Shown in pieces: positions 16,813-25,885 of a DNA stretch of 64,000 nt. The position numbers were made by a program, and so were the translations under genes. Numbering within the stretch: the first letter of the stretch is position 1; every line of letters starts with the position of its first letter. The stretch is from JAOSJL01 sp963704035 (GTDB taxonomy: Bacteria; Actinomycetota; Acidimicrobiia; IMCC26256; JAOSJL01), in NCBI GenBank assembly GCA_963704035.1, contig CAVPGR010000004.1:1674001-1738000 (forward strand), in the 5' to 3' direction. The notes beneath the pieces are model-generated. The model worked only from the letters and a program-made list of their open reading frames with translations, ran no database searches and was not told the origin of the DNA.

Positions 16813-18690
16813 GTGGACTCTGACTTTCCTCCCATCGGCGACTACGCCTTCATTAGCGACTGTCGGTCGCTCGCCCTCGTGTCCCTCGACGGCTCGGTCG
16901 AATGGGCGTGCTTCGGGCGCTTCGACTCGGATCCCGTGTTCTCGCGGATCCTCGACCGTGACAAGGGCGGCCACTTCCGCATTGCCCCGACCGCTCCGTA
17001 CCGGGTCGAGCGCCGCTACGTCGGCGACACGAACGTTCTCGAGACCCGCTTTCGGACCGACGCCGGGTCCGTCACCGTCACCGACGTCCTCCCGCTGCGA
17101 ACGCACCCCGACCGACCTCACCGGATAGCCCCCAGCGACCCGGCGGATCTCCTGATCAGAGTCGTGACGTGTGAGGACGGCCCCGTCGAGGTGGAGCTCA
17201 CCTGCGCTCCACGGTTCGACTACGGGTTGACCACACCGGCAGCCCACCTGGAGTCCGACGATCTCGCCGTCATGATGGGAGCGGCGCACGCCACGGTGCT
17301 CCAGAGCGACATCGCTCCGCTCCAGGCCGATGGCTCGGGACGAGTCACGGCCCGCACGACCCTCGAGCCCGGGACCGCGGCCCACGTCGCCTTCACGTCG
17401 TACGACGCGGCAGAGCTCGACACCGCAGATCTCGACGCGGCGCGCATCCCGAACCCGGATCTCGACGCGATGGTCGCCGAAACGCTCGACTTCTGGAACG
17501 CCTGGTCGGCGCGGTGCGCCTACGAGGGGCCCCACCGCGACGACGTCATCCGTTCCGCGCTGGTACTCAAGGGTCTCACCAACGCCTCGACGGGTGCCGT
17601 CATCGCCGCCGCCACGACGTCGTTGCCCGAGGAGATCGGCGGCGTGCGCAACTGGGACTACCGCTTCACCTGGCTGCGCGACTCGGTCGGCCTGCTCGTC
17701 GCCCTGGTGCGGCTGGGCTACTTCGAAGAGGCCGAGGACTTCGGTCAGTGGGTCCGACGCACCACCGCCGGACGTGCCGACGAACTCCAGATCATGTACG
17801 GGATCGGTGGAGAACGGCTGCTCCACGAGGTGACGCTCGATCACCTCTCCGGATACCGCGGTTCACAGCCCGCGCGTGTGGGGAACGGGGCGTGGGACCA
17901 GTTCCAACTGGACACGTTCGGCGAGGTCGTGGCCGCGACGTGGTTCGTGACCCTCAACCGACTCGCCCGCGAGCTTCCCGTCGAGACAGATGCCGCGGGA
18001 GCCGCCATGGTGCGCGACGTCGTCGACGAGGTCGTACGACGGTGGGACGAACCCGACGAGGGGATCTGGGAGGTTCGGGGAGGCCGGCAGCACTTCACGT
18101 TCTCGAAGCTGATGGCGTGGGTGGCCCTCCAGCGCGGTATCGAGCTGGCCGAGTTGCTTCCCGACCCCGACCGCGAACGCCTGGCTCACTACGCCGAGGT
18201 ACGCGACGAGATCCGGCGTCGGATCGAGACCGAGGCTGTCGACCCGGAGACCGGGGCGTTCACACAGGCCCTGGGCTCGCGTGAACTCGACGCCTCGACC
18301 CTCCAGGTCCCGCTTCAGGGCTTCGTCGCCTTCGACGACCCACGTGTCCTCGCCACGATCGACGAGATCGACGAACACCTCACTCACAACGGACTCACCT
18401 TCCGCTACCTCTCCGAGGGCGACGGCCTCGCCGGGGGAGAAGGAGCTTTTGTCATCTGCACGTTCTGGCTGATCGCCGCGATGGCGCGCAGCGGACAGGT
18501 CGAGCGTGCCGAGCAACGATTCGCCCAGGTGGTCGAGCACTGCAACGACGTCGGACTGCTGGCCGAGGAGATCGATCCCGTGACCGGCGAGCATCTCGGC
18601 AATTTCCCTCAGGCGTTCAGTCACATGGGGCTGATCCTCGCGGCGCTGGCGATCACCCAGACCGGTGACGAGCGCTCCACCGGCGCCTGA
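16813..18690 (+). CDS. glycoside hydrolase family 15 protein (glucoamylase or trehalase type)
   Basis: A full-length 625-residue cytoplasmic GH15 enzyme starting at GTG 16813 (VDSDFPPIGDYAFISDCRS). The N-terminal beta-sandwich has the typical SLALVSLDGSVEWACFGRFDSDPVF. The (alpha/alpha)6 catalytic domain has RNWDYRFTWLRDSVG, which includes the substrate-binding Arg-Trp-Arg region, and the first catalytic Glu probably lies in GPLDEGIWE-like PDEGIWEVRGG. The second acid lies near the C-terminal LAEEIDPVTGEHLGNFPQAFSH. Actinobacterial relatives include both glucan glucosidases and GH15 trehalases, and the sequence alone does not decide. There is no signal peptide. Confidence 0.9.
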   Translation: MDSDFPPIGDYAFISDCRSLALVSLDGSVEWACFGRFDSDPVFSRILDRDKGGHFRIAPTAPYRVERRYVGDTNVLETRFRTDAGSVTVTDVLPLRTHPDRPHRIAPSDPADLLIRVVTCEDGPVEVELTCAPRFDYGLTTPAAHLESDDLAVMMGAAHATVLQSDIAPLQADGSGRVTARTTLEPGTAAHVAFTSYDAAELDTADLDAARIPNPDLDAMVAETLDFWNAWSARCAYEGPHRDDVIRSALVLKGLTNASTGAVIAAATTSLPEEIGGVRNWDYRFTWLRDSVGLLVALVRLGYFEEAEDFGQWVRRTTAGRADELQIMYGIGGERLLHEVTLDHLSGYRGSQPARVGNGAWDQFQLDTFGEVVAATWFVTLNRLARELPVETDAAGAAMVRDVVDEVVRRWDEPDEGIWEVRGGRQHFTFSKLMAWVALQRGIELAELLPDPDRERLAHYAEVRDEIRRRIETEAVDPETGAFTQALGSRELDASTLQVPLQGFVAFDDPRVLATIDEIDEHLTHNGLTFRYLSEGDGLAGGEGAFVICTFWLIAAMARSGQVERAEQRFAQVVEHCNDVGLLAEEIDPVTGEHLGNFPQAFSHMGLILAALAITQTGDERSTGA

Positions 18691-18745
18691 CAGCTTCGGA
18701 GATCGACCCGCCCGAGCATCGCATGGGGCAGGATGACGCTCTCAC

Positions 18746-20503
18746 ATGGACAGCAATGAAGTACTCGTCGCGCTCGCCGCGATCGTGGTGCTCGGCGTGG
18801 GCGCGCAGTGGGTCGCGCGCCAGCTGCGGATGCCCTCGATCGTTCTGCTCCTGATCGCCGGGATCATCGCAGGGCCGGTCACAGGCCTGATCGACCCCGA
18901 CGAACTGTTCGGTGAGAGCCTTTTCCCCGGAATCTCGCTCGCTGTCGGATTGCTCCTCTTCGACGCCGGTCTCGGGCTGCGGGTCGAGGATCTCGACCGG
19001 AGCGTCCGTCGGCCGGTTATCCGCCTCGTCAGTGTCGGTGTCCTCATCACGGGTCTGCTGACGGCGCTCAGCGCATTTCTGATCTTTGATCTCTCGTGGG
19101 ACTTCGCGCTGCTACTCGGCGCGATTCTCGTGGTATCCGGCCCGACGGTGGTCGGCCCGATCCTCAGCCTTGTCAGGCCCCGTGAGCCCGCGGCGTCGAT
19201 GCTGACCTGGGAGGGGACGTTCGTCGACCCGATCGGTGCGGCGCTCGGGATCGTCGTTCTGAACGTCTTCGTTCTCGACTCCGCCAGCCCGTTCCGCCAG
19301 GGCCCCGACACCATCGGAACGGGAATCCTCGTCGGCCTCGCCGCGGCGGCTCTGCTGGTCGCGGCGCTGCGCTGGTTCCTGGTGCCCGACGACCTCGAGG
19401 TCGTCGTGGCCGTCCTGTTCGCCGTCGGGGCCTTCGCCGTGGCTGACACGCTGCAGTCCGAGGCCGGGCTCATGGCCTGCACCGTGCTCGGCGTGGCGCT
19501 CGCAAACCAGCCGTGGGTGCCCGTGAAAGGCATCTCGTTCTTCCATCGCTCGCTCGGCGCCCTCATCATCGGCACTCTCTTCATCGTTCTCGCGGCACGG
19601 ATCGACCTCGGCGACCTGGGTGACGTGGTCTGGCAATCAGCGATTCTCGTCGGTGTCCTGGTGCTCGTGATCAGGCCGATCGCCGCCTTGGCAGCCACGG
19701 CGTTCAGCACCGTTCCTCGTCGTGACAGGGGCATGGTGGCGTGGATGGCACCGCGAGGAATCGTCGCGGCGGCCACCTCCGCACTGTTCGCCCTCCAGAT
19801 CGAGAGCAACGGCGAGAATTTCGACCAACTGGTCCCGATCACGTTCGCCGTCATCATCGGTACGGCCGTGATCTACGGGCTGACCGGACTACCGATGGCC
19901 AAGCTCCTCGGTGTGGCCAAGGGCAAGCCACGGGGAATCGTGCTCGTGGGTCGACGTCCGTGGCTGCTCGCGCTGGCCGACGAGATCTCGGCCGCGGGGG
20001 CGGACGTTCTCGTGGTCGCGACCGGCGCGTACGATCTGGCGGGATCCGCCAGGCCCTACCGTCTCTACACCGGAGCATTGTCCGACGCCGATCTTGCTCC
20101 CGTGCTCGACGGAATGTCGCATGCGCTGATCGCCTCCGACAACGACGAGCACAATCTGATCGCCACCCGGATCTGCGTCGAGGTGATCGGACGCTCTGGG
20201 GTGTTCGTACTCCCGAAATCGAGTGGCACTCAGAACGAGGCGCGGACCCCTTTCGGTGTCTTGAGCTCGCAGACGCACCTCGAGAGGCAGCTTGCCCGCG
20301 GCGCACGTTTCACGACCGTCGACGAAGCCGGGTCGGTGGTATCACCCGACGGAGGTCACCTGGGGACTGTGCTGGTTGCCGCCGACGGCTCTGTGCGTCT
20401 CGATCCCTCCGTACGGCCTTTGCGGGAAGGCGAATCGATGGTCACTCTCGAAGGATTCGAGCCGGAGGAGCCCCACGAGCAGTCCGAAGAACTCCCCACG
20501 TAG
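18746..20503 (+). CDS. CPA1-type cation:proton antiporter with C-terminal nucleotide-binding region
   Basis: A 585-residue membrane protein with about 12 helices in the first 390 residues. It carries CPA1 motifs: RMPSIVLLLIAGIIAGP, LLFDAGLGL, SGPTVVGPIL and the core WEGTFVDPIGAALG, whose Asp is the expected cation/proton site. APRGIVAAATSALFAL is the late conserved helix. The cytoplasmic part (from GIVLVGRRPWLLALADEISA) is Rossmann/TrkA-N-like and may sense nucleotide. It begins with ATG after a clear gap. Likely role: sodium/proton or potassium/proton exchange for pH and salt balance. The ion is not determinable here. Confidence 0.88.
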   Translation: MDSNEVLVALAAIVVLGVGAQWVARQLRMPSIVLLLIAGIIAGPVTGLIDPDELFGESLFPGISLAVGLLLFDAGLGLRVEDLDRSVRRPVIRLVSVGVLITGLLTALSAFLIFDLSWDFALLLGAILVVSGPTVVGPILSLVRPREPAASMLTWEGTFVDPIGAALGIVVLNVFVLDSASPFRQGPDTIGTGILVGLAAAALLVAALRWFLVPDDLEVVVAVLFAVGAFAVADTLQSEAGLMACTVLGVALANQPWVPVKGISFFHRSLGALIIGTLFIVLAARIDLGDLGDVVWQSAILVGVLVLVIRPIAALAATAFSTVPRRDRGMVAWMAPRGIVAAATSALFALQIESNGENFDQLVPITFAVIIGTAVIYGLTGLPMAKLLGVAKGKPRGIVLVGRRPWLLALADEISAAGADVLVVATGAYDLAGSARPYRLYTGALSDADLAPVLDGMSHALIASDNDEHNLIATRICVEVIGRSGVFVLPKSSGTQNEARTPFGVLSSQTHLERQLARGARFTTVDEAGSVVSPDGGHLGTVLVAADGSVRLDPSVRPLREGESMVTLEGFEPEEPHEQSEELPT

Positions 20504-20512
20504 GCTGCCGAC

Positions 20513-21055
20513 ATGCCACTCCAGGACGGGATCGTCGGTCCCATCCCCGACGGAGCCGACCCCGAGGAGTACGACAAGCTCCGTCGTCGTGTGCTCTGGA
20601 CGATGCCCTACGGCCTGTACGTTCTCGGAAGCCGCGACGGTGAGCGGCGCAACGGGATGGCGATCAACTTCGTCACGCAGATGAGCTTCACGCCGAAGTT
20701 GATCGGTGTGGGGATCGAGAAGGACGCCTTCACCCACGAGCTCGTCACCGCCGGGCGCGTGTTTTCCGTGAACCTCATCGCTCGCGAAGACCGCGCCATC
20801 ATCCGTAAGTTCTCCAAGCCTGTCGACGTGGACGCTGAGGCTTCGACACTCAACGGATTCCCGTTCCATGACGGGTTCACGGGAGCGCCGATCCTTGATC
20901 AGGCCGTCGCGTACGTCGACTGCGAGGTCCGCGACACCCTGGATGCCGGGGAGCACACCTTCTTCGCCGGAGAGGTGGTCGACACTGGATTCCAGCGGGA
21001 CGAGGACACCGAGATCCTGCGCATGGAGGACACGCGCCTCAACTACGGCGGCTGA
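20513..21055 (+). CDS. flavin reductase family protein
   Basis: A 180-residue protein of the FMN-binding split-barrel flavin reductase group. It has LWTMPYGLYVLGSRDGERRNGMAINFVTQMSFTP (about 27-60; the GMA..F.TQ.S pattern binds flavin), then the typical KLIGVGIEKDAFTHELV and FSVNLI. A C-terminal CEVRDTLDAGEHTFFAGEV segment matches the family. It probably reduces FMN/FAD with NAD(P)H for a monooxygenase, or is a stand-alone flavoprotein; no monooxygenase is adjacent. It starts 9 bases after the antiporter and probably shares its transcript. Confidence 0.87.
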   Translation: MPLQDGIVGPIPDGADPEEYDKLRRRVLWTMPYGLYVLGSRDGERRNGMAINFVTQMSFTPKLIGVGIEKDAFTHELVTAGRVFSVNLIAREDRAIIRKFSKPVDVDAEASTLNGFPFHDGFTGAPILDQAVAYVDCEVRDTLDAGEHTFFAGEVVDTGFQRDEDTEILRMEDTRLNYGG

Positions 21056-21125
21056 GCGCCGCCATCCACCACGCACAGCAGTCGGTGTGCCACGATGCCC
21101 ACACTGGGATCCAGGAGGTTGCACC

Positions 21126-21787
21126 ATGCCGGTTGAACGCTATCCCGCGCGTTTCGAGCTCGACGCGCCGCTAGAGGTCGCCAACTGGCGACCTCTGGTC
21201 CACTGGTTGCTCGCCATTCCCCACATCATCGTGCTCTGGGCACTGGGGATCGTCAGCGGAGTCGTCGCGTTCCTGTCGTTCTTCGCGGTGCTGTTCACCG
21301 AGCGCGTGCCCGACGGGTTCGTTCGGACCCAGGCCATGGTCATGCGCTACCAACTCCGGGTTTCCACCTACATCTTCTTCATGCGGGAGGAATACCCGCC
21401 GTTCTCGTTCTCCACGGTGACCGCCGACGACGGCATCGACCAGGCCGTTGTCTCCGTCGACGAGCCGGGTGATCTCAACCGCTGGCTGCCATTGATCAAG
21501 TGGCTGCTTGTCATACCGCACCTGATCGTCCTCTTCTTCTTGAGCATCGCCGCAGCGTTCGTCCACTTCATCACGTTCTTCGCCGTCCTGTTCACGGGTA
21601 AGTATCCCGAGGGAATGCGAAACTTCGTCGTCGGCTTCTTCCGATGGGGACTCTGCGGGTGAACTTGTACTGGATGTTCCTCACCGACGAGTACCCGCCG
21701 TTCTCGCTGGAGCAGAGCCCACCGCTCGGTGGCGCGGCTCCCGGATCCGCTGCACCGCCACCGCCGCCACCACCACCGGTGGGCTGA
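21126..21787 (+). CDS. DUF4389 membrane protein (frameshifted near its end)
   Basis: A protein of about 220 residues made of two repeats of a DUF4389 unit. Each repeat has a W-P-L segment, a hydrophobic helix pair and an LFT(E/G)..P motif (WRPLVHWLLAIPHIIVL...FFAVLFTERVPDGF and WLPLIKWLLVIPHLIVL...FFAVLFTGKYPEGM, each shortened here). Near 21645-21655 the frame shifts; the other frame continues RVNLYWMFLTDEYPPFSLEQ, matching the first-repeat YIFFMREEYPPFSF. It ends in a poly-Pro tail. One base restores the protein. The function of the family is unknown; it is usually a small membrane protein in Actinobacteria. Confidence 0.8.
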
Positions 21788-21797
21788 TCGGAGCGGC

Positions 21798-23012
21798 TCA
21801 GGTGCGCAGGTCCTCGTACTTGCGGACCTCACGTCGGGCGATCTGGTCGAGGTGAACCTCGTCGGGACCGTCCACGAAGTGCAGCGTGCGCGCGTGGGCG
21901 TACATGGCGGCCAGCGGCCAGTCGCCGGTCACGCCCGCTCCGCCGAACACCTGGATGGCGGCATCGGTCGCGCGGGTGGCGACGCGCGCAGCCGCCACCT
22001 TGATCGCCGAGATCTCGAAGCGGGCCGCCTTCTTGCCGGCCGTGTCCATCAGCCAGGCCGCCTTGAGCACGAGCAGGCGGACCTGTTCGATCTCCAGTCG
22101 GATGTTGGCGATCGTGTCGCGCACCACACCCTGGTCGGCCAGTGGTTTGCCGAAGGCGACACGCTGCTGAGCCCGTTCGCACATGAGCTCGAGTGCGTAC
22201 TCGGCCAGACCGACGGCACGCATGCAGTGGTGGATACGGCCCGGACCGAGGCGGGCCTGCGCGATCGCGAAGCCCCCGCCCTCCTCGCCGAGAAGATTCG
22301 TGGCGGGGACGCGCACGTTCTCGAAGACCGTTTCTCCGTGACCTGGCCCCTCGTCGTGGCCGAACACCGTGAGCCCACGCGTGACCTCGAAACCCGGAGT
22401 TCCGAACGGGACGAGGATCATCGACTGACGGTGGTATCTGTCGGCGTCGGGATTCGACACGCCCATGACGATGGCGACCGCGCAGCGAGGTGAGAGAGCA
22501 CCGGTCGTGAACCACTTGTGGGCGTTGATCACGTACTCGTCGCCGTCACGCTCGATCCGGCTCTCGAGGTTCGTGGCGTCGGAACTGGCGACCCACGGTT
22601 CGGTCATGGCGAAGGCGGAACGGATCTCGCCTTCGAGTAGGGGGTGCAGCCAGCGTTCCTGCTGGTCGGCGGTACCGAACTCGGCCAGGATCTCCATGTT
22701 GCCGGTGTCGGGCGCCGCGCAGTTCGTCGCCTCGCCCAGGAGAAGGTGGCGACCCATGACCTCACACAGCGGCGCGTAGTCCAGGTTGGACAGGCCCGGA
22801 CCGAAGCGGTCATCGGGCAGGAACAGGTTCCACAGGCCCCGCTGCTTCGCCTCGGCCTTGAGCTCCTCCATCACCGGCGGGTGGAAACGGATGTCGCCCG
22901 ACTCGCGACGTTGGCTCTCGTAGACCGTTTCGGCCGGCGAAACCCGTTCCTCGACGAAGTCGAGAAGTCTCGTACGGAGTTCTTCGGATCGGGGGCTCGG
23001 TGCGAAGTCCAC
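21798..23012 (-). CDS. acyl-CoA dehydrogenase
   Basis: A full-length 404-residue FAD enzyme of the ACAD fold, probably introducing the first double bond in acyl-CoA degradation. The N-terminal helical domain has PAETVYESQRRESGD and the middle domain the flavin motif AMTEPWVASSDATNL. The C-terminal domain has RQRVAFGKPLADQG-like QQRVAFGKPLADQGVVRDT and IQVFGGAGVTGDWPLA. The end GPDEVHLDQIARRE has the Glu at the usual catalytic position. It resembles the ACAD10/11-like group. The start is ATG 23012, and the gene is monocistronic. Confidence 0.92.
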   Translation of the reverse strand: MDFAPSPRSEELRTRLLDFVEERVSPAETVYESQRRESGDIRFHPPVMEELKAEAKQRGLWNLFLPDDRFGPGLSNLDYAPLCEVMGRHLLLGEATNCAAPDTGNMEILAEFGTADQQERWLHPLLEGEIRSAFAMTEPWVASSDATNLESRIERDGDEYVINAHKWFTTGALSPRCAVAIVMGVSNPDADRYHRQSMILVPFGTPGFEVTRGLTVFGHDEGPGHGETVFENVRVPATNLLGEEGGGFAIAQARLGPGRIHHCMRAVGLAEYALELMCERAQQRVAFGKPLADQGVVRDTIANIRLEIEQVRLLVLKAAWLMDTAGKKAARFEISAIKVAAARVATRATDAAIQVFGGAGVTGDWPLAAMYAHARTLHFVDGPDEVHLDQIARREVRKYEDLRT

Positions 23013-23075
23013 GACGGATTCTCCTCGTAACGGCGGGGGCGGCTGTGCGGGCGAACGGTGTGGGGCGGGCGCAGG

Positions 23076-23960
23076 CTACCCCTCGTCGGTGGGTTCGCCG
23101 CTCGGGCTCCAGGCGACGTCGGGATCGACCCCGGCCTTGACGGGCGGGAGCGCAGTGCCGTGCGTGTCCGTCCATCCCACGACCTGGATGCAGGCCACGT
23201 ACACCACGACGCGCCCGAAGAGCAGGAACCACACGAGGAGAGCGAACACGACTCCCATCGAGCCGTACAGGGCTGAGGAGCGGGCCACGAGCGCGGGAAC
23301 GACCCGGGTGCCCACGAGCTTCAGGACCGCGAGGGCGAGCGCCCCGAGGGCCGATCCCAGGACCAGGCTCCGCCACGGTATGACCCGGTTGGGAATGATC
23401 CGTGAGGTCCACATCAGGAGCGCGAAATCGAGCATCGTGGCCACGATCACGGCCACGATGCCCAGTTCCCAGGGGAGCGAGGCGGTGAGGGCCACGGCGG
23501 TGATCGAGAGCGCGGTGATGACCCCGGCGCCCACGAGCCATCCCGCGCCGACGGCGCGGTCGATGAGCCCGCGGCCCGGGACACCCCAGGCGGAGTTGAA
23601 CGTGAGGTCGATGCCGATCACGAGACCGAGCCCCGCCCAGACGAGTCCGAGCAGACCGACGACCGTGGCCGTGACCCGGCTCCGCTGCGCCGCCTCGACA
23701 GCGTCGGTGATCGACTCGGCGGCGGTTCCGGTCACACCGAGGTTCTCCACGACCCTCTCCGTGAAGTCGGTGATCCCCACGGCGAGGTAGCCGAGGATCG
23801 CTGTGGCCAGGACGAGGAGGGGAAACAGGGCGAGGAACGATCGCAGCGTGATCGCAGCCGCCAGGCCGCTCCCGTTGATCTCGCTGAACCTCTTCTGGAC
23901 GCCGAGCGCCCAGGCGACCGGCCGGGAATCTCGCAGGCGCGTCGACGTCAGGCGCGTCAT
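23076..23960 (-). CDS. YihY/BrkB-family inner-membrane protein
   Basis: A 294-residue protein with six predicted helices of the YihY/virulence-factor BrkB family. It has the family N-terminal VQKRFSEINGSGLAAAITLRSFLALFP and LGYLAVG, then GLVWAGLGL, RSLVLGSALGALALAVLKLVG, and a final YGSMGVVFALLVWFLLFGRVVVYVA helix (quoted in part). Despite the old name RNase BN, family members are membrane proteins of unknown transport function. The extreme N-terminus reads MTRLTSTRL; the start ATG 23960 is preferred over longer readings that run into GC-rich noise. Confidence 0.87.
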   Translation of the reverse strand: MTRLTSTRLRDSRPVAWALGVQKRFSEINGSGLAAAITLRSFLALFPLLVLATAILGYLAVGITDFTERVVENLGVTGTAAESITDAVEAAQRSRVTATVVGLLGLVWAGLGLVIGIDLTFNSAWGVPGRGLIDRAVGAGWLVGAGVITALSITAVALTASLPWELGIVAVIVATMLDFALLMWTSRIIPNRVIPWRSLVLGSALGALALAVLKLVGTRVVPALVARSSALYGSMGVVFALLVWFLLFGRVVVYVACIQVVGWTDTHGTALPPVKAGVDPDVAWSPSGEPTDEG

Positions 23961-24031
23961 GGTCGGGCATCGTAGGCGTCTGATCCGAGGGGATTCGCCG
24001 CGGTGGGAGCGAACGGCTAGACCGGCGGATC

Positions 24032-24667
24032 GTGAACGCAGGTGCCGCAGCCTTCCTCGCCGTCGCCGGCGTGTTCGCGGTGGTCGACTGGTTCGCCGTC
24101 GCCCGGTCCTCCAAGCCGACGGAATACGTCGCCAAGCCGGCCACGTTGGTGGCGCTCATCGTGACTGCGGTGCTCCTCGATCCCGTGAGCGACACCCAGC
24201 GTGCCTGGTTCGTGGCCGCCCTGGTCTTCTCGCTCGGCGGTGACGTGTTTCTGATGCTTCCCCGCGATCTGTTCGTGGCGGGGCTGGCGTCGTTCCTCGT
24301 CGGGCATCTCGCCTACATCGTCGGCATCAACGTCTTGGGAGGTGACGCCCTCGACGTGATCGTCGCGTCGATCGTGGTGGTGGCGGTGGCTGCGCCGCTG
24401 GCAGTGCGGATCGTGCGTGCGGTGATGGCGACCGACCACAGGCTCGTCGGTCCCGTGGTCGTCTATGTCCTGGCGATCACCGCCATGGTCGTGAGCGCCC
24501 TCGCGGCCGGTGTGGCGTGGATGATCGTCGGCGCGATCCTCTTCTACGCCAGCGATGCTCTCATCGCCTGGAACCGTTTCGTCCGGCCGACTCCGTGGAT
24601 GCCGGTGGCGATCATCGTCACGTACCACCTCGGTCAGGCAGGATTGACCCTCGGTCTGCTGGGCTGA
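24032..24667 (+). CDS. YhhN/TMEM86-family membrane protein
   Basis: A 211-residue protein with about eight short helices. Family markers are KPTEYVAKPATLVALIV, FSLGGDVFLMLPRDLFVAGLASFLVGHLAYI (quoted in part) and the C-terminal GAILFYASDALIAWNRF. Animal TMEM86 and some bacterial relatives hydrolyse lysoplasmalogen; activity here is untested. The start is GTG/ATG-poor, and the GTG at 24032 (VNAGAAAFLAVAG) is the best option, since it precedes the first helix. It lies 47 bases upstream of the sulfotransferase gene on the same strand. Confidence 0.85.
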   Translation: MNAGAAAFLAVAGVFAVVDWFAVARSSKPTEYVAKPATLVALIVTAVLLDPVSDTQRAWFVAALVFSLGGDVFLMLPRDLFVAGLASFLVGHLAYIVGINVLGGDALDVIVASIVVVAVAAPLAVRIVRAVMATDHRLVGPVVVYVLAITAMVVSALAAGVAWMIVGAILFYASDALIAWNRFVRPTPWMPVAIIVTYHLGQAGLTLGLLG

Positions 24668-24713
24668 GCGCCGATCAACGAAGCAGCCGAGCCAGAGAAG
24701 ACAAGGAGTCACC

Positions 24714-25856
24714 GTGCGCAGCGACGCGTCCACCATGGTCGAGCAGCGAATCGCCCGTGCCGTCGAGGCCACGGGGCTCGACGATCTCGGGACCGACTCG
24801 TGGAGACCCGGGCTCGAGAACCTCCTCGACGCCCTCGACACTCAAGGCCACCTGTCGGAGGGCGGCTGGACCGTTCTCGACGGCTACATCCAGGAGCGCC
24901 TCTGCAATCGGCTGCGGCTGGTCGGCTGGACACTCGAGAACCCCGACGTCCGACGCGAGCTCGTCGAAGCACCGGTGTTCGTGGTCGGGATGTCGCGTAC
25001 GGGCACGACGCTGCTTCACAACCTGTTGGCCGCCGACCCGGGCGCCCGGAGCCTCCTCAAGTGGGAGGCGCTCGATTCGATCCCGCCTCCCGACGGCGGG
25101 CAGCTCGACGACGATCCGCGGGTTGGCCCGTCGATCGCGTCGACCGAGGCGATGTACGACGGCGCGCCCGAGTTGCGCGCGATGCACTACGAGGCGGGCG
25201 ACGGACCGACCGAGTGCGGGATGCTGCTCGGCCAGGACTTCCGCTGCGTCGATGTGGCGGGTATGGCCCACATCCCCGCGTACACCGACTGGTTGTTCGC
25301 CGCCGATGCCGCTCCGGCGTACCGGTACCACCGGCTCGCCCTCCAGGTCCTCGGGTGGGCCGCGCCGGGCAACTGGACCCTGAAGGCGCCGTACCATCTG
25401 ATGGCTCTCGACGCGTTGGCCGACGAGTATCCCGATGCCTCGATCGTGGTGACACACCGGGATCCGACCGAGGCGGTCGCGTCGACCTGCAAGCTCGTGT
25501 CTCTGGGAACGTCCTCCCTGGGCGAGGCGGACCCGCTCGCCGTCGCCCGCCAGTGGCTCGAGCTCCTGGGAGCCATGACCGACCGGTTGGTCGACTTCGA
25601 TGCGCGCCGCGGCGACCGTGTGCTGCACGTACGGTACTCCGACCTCGTCGCCGAACCTCTGGCCGCCATCGACGGGATCTACCGGCATTCGGAGCGAGCG
25701 TTCACCGACGCGGCCGACATCGCGATGCGCGCCTACCTCGACGACAACCCTCAGGGCAAGCACGGCCGCGTCGAGTACTCCCTCGAGGAGTTCGGGCTCA
25801 GCGCCGGCGAGGTCGACGAACGGTTCTCCGCCTACCGGGAGCGCTTCGGCATCTGA
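24714..25856 (+). CDS. sulfotransferase family protein
   Basis: A 380-residue PAPS-dependent sulfotransferase-like protein. The 5'-phosphosulfate loop is FVVGMSRTGTTLLHNLLA near residue 85, and the 3'-phosphate site is probably the VTHRDPTEAVAST segment near 245. TLKAPYHLMALDAL and the C-terminal EEFGLSAGEVDERFSAY pattern match the actinobacterial Sulfotransfer_3 group (Stf0-like relatives act on glycolipids). A good ribosome site AAGGAG precedes GTG 24714. The acceptor is unknown. It lies upstream of the APH-like kinase with a 29-base gap. Confidence 0.88.
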   Translation: MRSDASTMVEQRIARAVEATGLDDLGTDSWRPGLENLLDALDTQGHLSEGGWTVLDGYIQERLCNRLRLVGWTLENPDVRRELVEAPVFVVGMSRTGTTLLHNLLAADPGARSLLKWEALDSIPPPDGGQLDDDPRVGPSIASTEAMYDGAPELRAMHYEAGDGPTECGMLLGQDFRCVDVAGMAHIPAYTDWLFAADAAPAYRYHRLALQVLGWAAPGNWTLKAPYHLMALDALADEYPDASIVVTHRDPTEAVASTCKLVSLGTSSLGEADPLAVARQWLELLGAMTDRLVDFDARRGDRVLHVRYSDLVAEPLAAIDGIYRHSERAFTDAADIAMRAYLDDNPQGKHGRVEYSLEEFGLSAGEVDERFSAYRERFGI

Positions 25857-25885
25857 ACCCGAACCTATGGCGCGAGACTCGGTGC